In this document: positions 58,307-64,000 of the stretch, one piece after another
How the letters are laid out: each line of letters begins with the position of its first letter
How positions within the stretch are numbered: position 1 is the first letter of the stretch
Origin: Actinospineispora eucalypti
Lineage (GTDB): Bacteria; Actinomycetota; Actinomycetes; Mycobacteriales; Pseudonocardiaceae
Direction: 5' to 3'
NCBI GenBank assembly: GCA_014208095.1
Contig: JACHMT010000002.1
Span: 1,302,001-1,366,000, forward strand
Length of the DNA: 64,000 nucleotides
The notes under the pieces: model-generated
Seen by the model: the letters and a program-made list of their open reading frames with translations, nothing else
The model's database searches: none
What the model was told of the DNA's origin: nothing
Made by a program: the position numbers and the translations under genes

Positions 58307-58860
58307 TCCCAATGCCGTTCAGTTAGGGCGCCGCGCCCGTCGTCAACACCGGCGCGCCGGTTCGGCCGGGGGTCAGGTTCGAAAACAGCCTGTACGGCGG
58401 TGCGGTAGCGGCCCTGCCGCGGCGTCCGCTCCCGGCCGCCGGCCTCGTTACGGGGCGTGGCTGGTGTTGGTCAGGTTTGCCGCGTCCGGCTCCTCGAGGT
58501 GGAATCGCCCGCACGGGCATTCAGCTAGTGGTTTGGGACTGTCGTCGGCCCAGACGCGCCGGTTCGTCGCGGCTATTCGGCGTTCCAGGGGTCGATGAAG
58601 ATCGACATCATCCTCACTGACGTTCTACTCGCGGGTAACGTCTCTATCGATGATGTTGATCTACCGCCAGCCCGACCGCACTCGTTGCCCAACCCCGAAC
58701 CCGACCAGCACCGGCCACGCTCCGCAACCCACACCGCCGGCCGGGCACGCAAAGCTCGCCACCGCGCCGCCGTCCAGGCCATCTTTCGAACCCAACCCCC
58801 ACCGACACCGCACGCCGACATTGACGACGGGCGCGGCGCCTTAACTGAGCAGCATTGGGG
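58307..58860. other. Non-coding stretch occupied by the fold-back element
   Basis: No gene is visible in this 554-bp gap between convergent genes; the small frames inside lack starts with ribosome sites. All of it except the target duplication is the mobile element below. Confidence 0.8.
58308..58860. mobile_element. 553-bp fold-back (MITE-like) element with 47-bp terminal inverted repeats
   Basis: The left end begins CCCAATGC and the right end finishes GCATTGGG. The 47-bp ends match at 41 positions, including a perfect 20-base block GGCGCCGCGCCCGTCGTCAA. Looser inverted similarity continues inward for well over 100 bp on each side (for example GGTTCGAAA and CGTGGCYGGTGYTGGTC on both arms), so the element is close to one giant hairpin. 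It is flanked by CTAGT at 58303-58307 and 58861-58865. It encodes no transposase and would need one in trans. Confidence 0.8.
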
Positions 58861-59259
58861 CTAGTTCCCGTCGGCGGTGACTTCGAAGAATTTGGCGACC
58901 ACGTCGGCGATGGGTTCGCCGGGGCCGAAGTGGTGGGTCACGCCGGCGTCCAGGAGGGCTCGCACCTCGGCGTCCTCGGCGATGCCGCCGCTGATGACCG
59001 GGATGTCCGCGGCGCGGTCGGCGAGCAGGCGCACCACCTCGATGCCGAACTCGCCGAGGCCGCCGCTGAGCGAGCTCACCCCGACGGCGTCGGCGTCCTC
59101 GGCGATGGCGGCGGCCACGATGGCGTCCGGAAGGTTCCGTTTGCCCAGGTAGACGACCTCTGCCCCGGCGGCGGTGAGCCGCTTGGCGATCAGCAGGATG
59201 CCGGCGTCGTGGCCGTCCAGCCCGACCTTGGCCAGCACCACCCTCGGCGCGCGGCTCAT
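58861..59259 (-). CDS. B12-binding small subunit of an acyl-CoA mutase
   Basis: The 132-residue protein is a cobalamin-binding domain of the methylmalonyl-CoA mutase type: VVLAKVGLDGHDAG holds the cobalt-coordinating H17 (D-x-H-x-x-G), then VGVSSLSGG and ISGGI. It must pair with the large subunit, whose stop overlaps its start (ATGA). Isobutyryl- and 2-hydroxyisobutyryl-CoA mutases also use a separate small subunit of this size. Its TAG stop touches the target duplication of the fold-back element. Confidence 0.92.
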   Translation of the reverse strand: MSRAPRVVLAKVGLDGHDAGILLIAKRLTAAGAEVVYLGKRNLPDAIVAAAIAEDADAVGVSSLSGGLGEFGIEVVRLLADRAADIPVISGGIAEDAEVRALLDAGVTHHFGPGEPIADVVAKFFEVTADGN

Positions 59260-60809
59260 GGGGCTTCGTCGAAGCCGGCGCGGGTGGCGTCCAGCAGCTG
59301 CTGCATCGTCGCTCCCTCGCGCAACGCGTCGACCGTCGGGGGCACCAGGTTGTCCGAACCGGCCGCCGCCCGGCGGACCCCGGCGAGGGCGGCGTCCAGC
59401 ACGGGGCCGGCGTGCCGCTCGCGGTGCTTGCGGACCCGTTCCACCAGCTCCGGCTCCACCCGGTCCAGTCCGGAGGTGGGCTGGGTGGACCCGGCGAACA
59501 GCTCCCGGTGGTGCGCCGCGGTCACCGCGTTCTCCCCGATGAAGGTGCGCTCCCCGGTCTCGAGCTGGCGCTGCCGGGTGCCGCGCCCCCGGTCGAGCAC
59601 GCTGGCCAGGTAGCCGTTGTGCAGGCAGGCCAGCGCGCCGCCGCGTTCCTCGATGCGTTCCAGCTCGCCCTCCACCTCGCCCCGCACCGCCGCTTCCACC
59701 TCGGTGAACTTGTACCCGCCGGCGAGCGGGTCGAGCGAGGCGGCGGCGCCGTGCTCCTCCCCGACCACGCGCAGGGTGCGCACGGCCAGTGCCGCGGCGT
59801 CCGGCGAGGGCACCCGCAGCGCCTCGTCGTAGGACGCCGCGCACAGGTAGTCGGCCCCGCCCATCACGGCGGCGAGCACGCTGAGCGTGCAGCGGGGCAC
59901 GTTGACCAGCGGCTCGTTGCTGGTCTCCAGGCCGTGGGCGTACCCCATCAGCGCCACCGGCGGGACGTCGGCCGGCGCCACCCCGAACCGGTCCGCCAAC
60001 AGCCGGCCCCACAGCGAGCGGGCCACCCGGAACACCGCCGCGCCGACGAACAGGTCGCTGCGCTCGTTCACGAACAGCATGATCCGCCGGGCCGCGTCGG
60101 CCGCCGGGTAGCCCCGGGCGACCAGCTCGGACAGGTAGGCGACCCCGTTGGCCAGGGCGATGGCCAGCGCCCGCACCGGTCCGGCGCCGGCCACGTCGTA
60201 GTGGTTGGAGCACACCGTCATCGCGTAGCCGGGGATGTCCTGATCGATCGCGTAGGCCACCGCGTCGCAGGCGATCCGCACCGCCTGCTCCGGGGTGAAC
60301 AGCTCGGTGCCCCGCGCGGTGAACTCCTTGAGCGGGTCGTTCTGCATGACCAGCCGGACATGCTCGGCGCCGCGCTCGCGCAGCACCTCGTGCACCATCG
60401 GCAGGCCGACGTGCCCGACGCTGTTGGCCAGCATGCCCAGGCTGTCCAGGCGCTCCAGGTCCAGCGGCGCGCAGATGGCCCGCAGGTCGTCCAGGGTTCC
60501 GCAGGACACGCCGGCCCGGCCCACCTGCGCGCGGGAGAGCCGGTGGTCCGGGTCGTACCCGAGCTGGGCGGGCAGGTCGCAGGCCAGCAGCACCGACTCC
60601 GCGCCGACCTCCTGCAGCAGCCGGACCCGCTCGCCGGTCATCTCCGGGCTGCCCTGGCCGGTGTAGACCATGGCGCGCGGGCGGAACGGCGCCGGCGACT
60701 CGGTCCGGCGGGCGACCCACTCGGCCAGCGCGGGATCCGGGGGCGGCGGCCCGTAGTGCCGGTGGATCGGCACCTCGGAGTCGTTGGCCCGGCTCGGCTC
60801 GGCGCTCAC
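59256..60809 (-). CDS. Divergent B12-dependent acyl-CoA mutase, large subunit
   Basis: The 517-residue TIM-barrel subunit lacks most of the N-terminal arm of characterised mutases. The conserved R-Q-Y-A-G-F is replaced by MVYTGQGSP, yet Tyr remains where methylmalonyl-CoA mutase has Y89. Arg remains in MQNDPLKEFTARGTELF where that enzyme has R207. Isobutyryl- and hydroxyisobutyryl-CoA mutases have Phe/Ile and Gln at these places. The catalytic His is kept (SNHYDVAGAG). A carboxylated acyl-CoA substrate is suggested, by inference. GTG at 60809 overlaps the CoA ligase stop. Confidence 0.85.
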   Translation of the reverse strand: MSAEPSRANDSEVPIHRHYGPPPPDPALAEWVARRTESPAPFRPRAMVYTGQGSPEMTGERVRLLQEVGAESVLLACDLPAQLGYDPDHRLSRAQVGRAGVSCGTLDDLRAICAPLDLERLDSLGMLANSVGHVGLPMVHEVLRERGAEHVRLVMQNDPLKEFTARGTELFTPEQAVRIACDAVAYAIDQDIPGYAMTVCSNHYDVAGAGPVRALAIALANGVAYLSELVARGYPAADAARRIMLFVNERSDLFVGAAVFRVARSLWGRLLADRFGVAPADVPPVALMGYAHGLETSNEPLVNVPRCTLSVLAAVMGGADYLCAASYDEALRVPSPDAAALAVRTLRVVGEEHGAAASLDPLAGGYKFTEVEAAVRGEVEGELERIEERGGALACLHNGYLASVLDRGRGTRQRQLETGERTFIGENAVTAAHHRELFAGSTQPTSGLDRVEPELVERVRKHRERHAGPVLDAALAGVRRAAAGSDNLVPPTVDALREGATMQQLLDATRAGFDEAP

Positions 60810-62326
60810 GACGGCACCTCCAGCAGCCGCCGCCGGTCGATCTTGCCGTAGGAGGTGCGGGGCAGGCCGGTGACGACCACGATCGACCGGGGGCGGCGGA
60901 AGCCCAGCTCCGGCCGGCAGAACTCGGCCAGCCCGGCCTCGTCCAGGGTCACCCCGGGCTCCGCCGCGACGTACACCCGGACCGCCTCGCCCCAGCGCTC
61001 GTGGGGCACCCCCACCGCCGCCACCTCCCGCACCCCGGGATACCGGGAGACCACGTCCTCGACCTCCTTCGGCGCGATGTTGAAGCCGCCCGAGTTGATC
61101 ATCTCGTCGCGGCGTCCGCGCAGGTAGAGATAGCCTTCGTCGTCGCGGAACCCCATGTCCCTGGTCCAGATCCAGCCGTCCCGCATGACCTCGGCGGTCA
61201 GCTCAGGCTGCCGGTAGTACCCGGTCATGGTGTGCCCGCCGGCCACCACGATCTCACCGGTCTGGCCGGCCGGCAGGGAGTTGCCGTCCGGGTCGACCAC
61301 GTCCACCCGGACACTGCGCCACGGGCGGCCGGCCGAGCGCACCCTGGGCTCGCCGGGCCGGTGGTCCGCCCGGCCCAGGTAGCTGATCGTCATGGGCGCC
61401 TCGGACTGGCCGTAGAGCTGGGCCAACACCGGGCCGTAGCGGTCCAGGGCCTGGCCGAGCACCGCCTCGGAGATCGGGGCGGCGCCGTAGACGATGTTGT
61501 CGAACGCCGGGGTGTCGGGCACGTCCAGCATGTCCAGCAGCATGGTGGGCACCAGTTTGAGGGTGCGCACCCGTTCGCGCCGGCTGAGCCCGACCACCTC
61601 CTCCGCGTCGAAGCCGTGCCGGACGTGCAGGTGTCCGCCGCAGGCCAGGTAGGGCAGCGTGAAGTACCCGGCCCCGTGGGACAGCGGCTGCACCAGCAGC
61701 ACCGAGTCCGAGGTGGTCTCCACCCCCAGCTCGACCATCAGGTTCACCGCCACCTGGGCCAGCGCGCCCTGGCTCAGCATGACGCCCTTCGGCCGGCCGG
61801 TGGTCCCCGAGGTGTACGCGATCCAGGCCAGCTCGCCGGCGTTGGCCGGGGTCGGGGGGAGGTCCGGGCTGGCCGCCGCGAGCAGGTCGGCGTAGTCGTG
61901 GGCGCCGGAGGGTACGGGTGGGCGGGACTGGACCGCGTCCCCGTCGGCCACGCGGATCCACCTCGGCTCGCCGTCGGCGACCAGCTCGGCGACGGTCTCG
62001 TCGAAGCTGGCCTGGGTGAGCAGCGCCCGGGCGGTGCAGTCCCGGAGGATGTAGCCGAAGTCCGCGCCGGTCATCCGCACGTTCAGCGCGACCCGGACCA
62101 GCCCGGCGTAGGCCAGCGCCACGTCGACCACCGGGTACTCCAGCCGGTTCTCCAGCAGCACGGCCACCCGGTCGCCCCGGCGCAGGCCCAACCCGGCCAG
62201 CGCGTTGGCCAGGCGGCACGCCTGGTCCTGCAGCTCGCGGTAGCTCAGCCGGCCCCGCCCGGTGCTCACGGCCGGCCGGGCCGCGTTCTCCCGGATGCCC
62301 CTGCGCAGCAGGTACGCCAGATCCAT
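60806..62326 (-). CDS. AMP-forming acyl-CoA ligase
   Basis: The 506-residue adenylate-forming enzyme has the P-loop AYTSGTTGRPKGVM, the A5-type LYGQSEAPMT, DEGYLYLRGRRDEMINSGGFNI (hinge Asp/Arg) and a C-terminal Lys in RTSYGKIDRRRL. It activates a carboxylic acid to its CoA thioester, presumably the substrate of the coupled mutase. The ATG at 62326 follows GGGGGAGAG and overlaps the DUF35 gene stop (TGATG). Confidence 0.92.
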   Translation of the reverse strand: MDLAYLLRRGIRENAARPAVSTGRGRLSYRELQDQACRLANALAGLGLRRGDRVAVLLENRLEYPVVDVALAYAGLVRVALNVRMTGADFGYILRDCTARALLTQASFDETVAELVADGEPRWIRVADGDAVQSRPPVPSGAHDYADLLAAASPDLPPTPANAGELAWIAYTSGTTGRPKGVMLSQGALAQVAVNLMVELGVETTSDSVLLVQPLSHGAGYFTLPYLACGGHLHVRHGFDAEEVVGLSRRERVRTLKLVPTMLLDMLDVPDTPAFDNIVYGAAPISEAVLGQALDRYGPVLAQLYGQSEAPMTISYLGRADHRPGEPRVRSAGRPWRSVRVDVVDPDGNSLPAGQTGEIVVAGGHTMTGYYRQPELTAEVMRDGWIWTRDMGFRDDEGYLYLRGRRDEMINSGGFNIAPKEVEDVVSRYPGVREVAAVGVPHERWGEAVRVYVAAEPGVTLDEAGLAEFCRPELGFRRPRSIVVVTGLPRTSYGKIDRRRLLEVPS

Positions 62327-62715
62327 CAGCTCTCCCCCGGAACGAACCAGAACGGCGGGGCCGACGACTCCGCCACCCGCAGCTGGACCGGGGTCGGCAC
62401 GGTGGCGTCCTCCGGCAGGTCACGGATGTGCCCGAACACCCGCACGCCGGCCAGCCGCACCAGGCCGAGCAGGTAGGGCGGCGTGATCCCCTCGACCGGC
62501 ACCCACACCCGGGTCCAGCTGTAGAGCACGCCCTGGGTGGGCAGCGCGGCCGGCTCCACCCGCACGCCGTGGCACAGGGGGCAGCCCGCGCGGGGCGGCC
62601 AGCTCAGCCAGGCGCAGTCCAGGCAGCGCGATCCGACCAGCAGGCCCCGCTCGAAGTCCACCGGCCGGCGCTGCCCGGTGGGAGTGGCGTCAACCGCGCG
62701 CAACAGGTTGGTCAT
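62326..62715 (-). CDS. DUF35 OB-fold protein with rubredoxin-like zinc ribbon
   Basis: The 129-residue protein has a zinc ribbon, C31-x2-C34-x10-C45-x2-C48, and an OB-fold with GVLYSWTRVWVPVEG and PYLLGLVRLAG. Such proteins form complexes with thiolase-fold partners such as SCP-x or Ltp2-type enzymes. It is coupled to the thiolase gene (ATGA) and probably binds it. Confidence 0.9.
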   Translation of the reverse strand: MTNLLRAVDATPTGQRRPVDFERGLLVGSRCLDCAWLSWPPRAGCPLCHGVRVEPAALPTQGVLYSWTRVWVPVEGITPPYLLGLVRLAGVRVFGHIRDLPEDATVPTPVQLRVAESSAPPFWFVPGES

Positions 62716-63872
62716 GCCACCCGCTCCAGGATGTGCACGCTGCAGACCGCGGAGTCGCCGTCCATCCACCCGCCGCTGTTGTGGGCCAGCGCGAGGCGGG
62801 CGCCCGGCGCCTGCCGGTCCGCCGCCTCGCCGCGCAGCTGCCAGGTGAGCTCGGCGATCTGCGCCACCCCGGTGGCGCCCACCGGGTGACCCCGTGAGGA
62901 GAGCCCGCCGCTCGGGTTCACCGGGTGCCGCCCGCCCGGGCCGGTCACCCCCTCGCGCAGCAGCCGCCCCGCCTCGCCGTACCCGCACAGGCCCAGCTGT
63001 TCGTAGTAGAGCAGTTCTCCGGGGGCCATGGCGTCGTGCACCTCCAGCACGTCGAGGTCCGCCGGCCCGACGCCGCTCTGCTCGTAGGCCGCCTCGGCGG
63101 TCTCGGTGGCGACCGTGGGCTGGGCGTCGGTCCGGGTGGAGCGGGCGGTGCGCATCGCGCTGGCCCGCACCCGCACGCGGGGCCGGTCGCCGGGCACCAC
63201 GCCCGGCCGGGCCACCACGGCGGCGGCCGCCCCGTCGCTGATCGAGCCGCACATGAGCAGGGTCAGCGGGTCCGCGATCATGCGGCTGGCCAGCACCTGC
63301 TCGGCGGTCACCTCGTTGCGGTACTGCGCGTAGGGGTTGCGCGCACCGGCGGCGTGCGACTTGACGGCGGCCGCCGCCAGGTCATCCAGGGTCAGGCTGC
63401 CCTCGTCCAGCCGGTTGCGCAGCCGCATCGCGTAGACGGCGGTGAACTGCAGCCCGAGGCCCCGGGTGGCGTCCAGGTCGGCGGCGGTGCGCAGCGCCTC
63501 CAGGCTCCGCCCCCGGTCCCCGACGCACATCTTCTCGTGCCCGAGCACCAGCACCACGTCGGCGAACCCGGCCGCCACCGCCGCCACCGCCTCGCGGAAC
63601 GCGGTGGAACCGCTGGCGCAGGCGTTCTCCACGTTGGTCACCGGGACGCCCTCGATGCCGAGGTCGCGCACCACGGTCTGCCCGCGCACCTGCTCCTGGC
63701 CGGTGAGCAGCCCGGCCAGGCTGTTGCCCGAGTACACCGCCTGCACGTCGGCCAGGGTCAGCCCGGCGTCGCGCACCGCCCGCACCACCGCCACCCGGCA
63801 CAGGTCCTTCAGGGACAGCTCCGGGAAGCTCCCAAAGGGATGCATCCCGACTCCGACGACTTCAACGTCCAT
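62712..63872 (-). CDS. Thiolase-fold protein of the SCP-x/Ltp aldolase type
   Basis: The 386-residue thiolase-superfamily protein has the acyl-accepting Cys85 in ENACASGSTAF and His329 in SRGHPVGATG. At the place of the second catalytic Cys (CGGG of true thiolases) it reads AHNSGG (364-369). This pattern, together with the adjoining DUF35 protein, matches SCP-x/Ltp2-like enzymes, some of which are retro-aldolases. It is the first gene of the five-gene operon thiolase-DUF35-ligase-mutase large-small. Confidence 0.88.
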   Translation of the reverse strand: MDVEVVGVGMHPFGSFPELSLKDLCRVAVVRAVRDAGLTLADVQAVYSGNSLAGLLTGQEQVRGQTVVRDLGIEGVPVTNVENACASGSTAFREAVAAVAAGFADVVLVLGHEKMCVGDRGRSLEALRTAADLDATRGLGLQFTAVYAMRLRNRLDEGSLTLDDLAAAAVKSHAAGARNPYAQYRNEVTAEQVLASRMIADPLTLLMCGSISDGAAAAVVARPGVVPGDRPRVRVRASAMRTARSTRTDAQPTVATETAEAAYEQSGVGPADLDVLEVHDAMAPGELLYYEQLGLCGYGEAGRLLREGVTGPGGRHPVNPSGGLSSRGHPVGATGVAQIAELTWQLRGEAADRQAPGARLALAHNSGGWMDGDSAVCSVHILERVA

Positions 63873-64000
63873 GCCGGCAACGTACCACGTACCGGAACTG
63901 TTGGACTGTCAGATGAAACGCATCTTGGCCGCAGCTGCTTACCGGCAGCGCGCCATGACTTACCTCAGAGGGGCCGGACGGTCAGCCCGCCACCGGTTGC
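63873..64000. promoter_or_regulatory. Upstream region of the thiolase operon
   Basis: The region carries CAGATGAAAC at 63911-63920, identical to part of the operator at 53638, and a GTAC-CAC-GTAC repeat at 63883-63893. It probably contains the operon promoter. A stop codon TGA on the minus strand at 63984-63982, preceded by a short open frame, may be the end of the next gene, but too little is visible to call it. Confidence 0.4.

Noticed and set aside
58595..58864. Plus-strand frame of 89 residues inside the fold-back element
   Set aside because: It has no ribosome site, its composition follows the inverted repeat, and it ends in the target duplication. It is not a transposase.
63921..64000. 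C-terminus of another minus-strand gene at the window edge
   Set aside because: A stop at 63984-63982 is preceded by only about five codons before the window ends, too few to support a gene.

Overview
The window is high-GC actinobacterial DNA. Genes are tightly packed, with many GTG starts and many 4-base ATGA/GTGA overlaps. The family content (SigK/RskA, three F420-type luciferase-like oxidoreductases, a PucR regulator, a LexA with the actinobacterial layout, a PE-PPE-like hydrolase, red-type RuBisCO) fits a free-living member of the Pseudonocardiales or a close relative. That placement is inference from gene content; no rRNA or tRNA gene is visible.

Positions 1-10.0 kb hold regulators, an MFS transporter fused to a UBP-type zinc finger, a LysR/Rieske oxygenase divergent pair, a coupled FemAB-like plus ATP-grasp pair, and an MscS channel. 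Positions 10.2-18.8 kb form a Calvin-Benson-Bassham cluster: phosphoribulokinase and ribulose-phosphate 3-epimerase (minus strand), a NarL-type response regulator with a GAF sensor kinase (plus), class I fructose-bisphosphate aldolase (minus), then cbbL-cbbS-cbbX-cbbR (plus). An inverted repeat of LysR type lies in the fba/cbbL divergent promoter. Other Calvin-cycle enzymes must lie elsewhere.

Positions 18.8-32.5 kb are mixed: MarR/EamA and Lrp/DUF2000 divergent pairs with clear operators, a DcuSR-like two-component system divergent from a DctA transporter, an LpqC-like esterase, a membrane-anchored beta-helix protein, a SulP transporter, lexA, msrA and small proteins. Positions 33.1-37.9 kb hold a PE-PPE-like hydrolase and a SigK module: a fasciclin lipoprotein, a sulfite-oxidase-family membrane molybdoenzyme, sigK and rskA. 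The same promoter pattern, C(A/G)ATCC-N16-CGAA, lies before the fasciclin gene, the molybdoenzyme gene and sigK.

Positions 37.9-47.3 kb carry an ECF sigma factor with a SnoaL-like domain, a PEP-mutase-family lyase, a P450, an F420-type oxidoreductase, an aldehyde dehydrogenase, an alpha/beta hydrolase, an MFS transporter and a metallo-beta-lactamase-fold gene broken by an internal deletion. Positions 47.3-63.9 kb look like a catabolic region: nitroreductase, tautomerase, two F420-type oxidoreductases, amidase, SDR, aldo/keto reductase, cupin, nitrilase-family hydrolase, two MHS-type transporters, and a five-gene coupled operon of thiolase, DUF35 protein, CoA ligase and a two-subunit B12-dependent mutase. 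No regulator gene lies in this last region, although operator-like repeats do.

Four stretches over 300 bp have no intact gene: 21319-21647, 32498-33144, 41219-41953 and 58307-58860. The last is a 553-bp fold-back element with 47-bp terminal inverted repeats and a 5-bp target duplication. The second and third share a degenerate palindromic repeat and appear to be graveyards of insertion elements.
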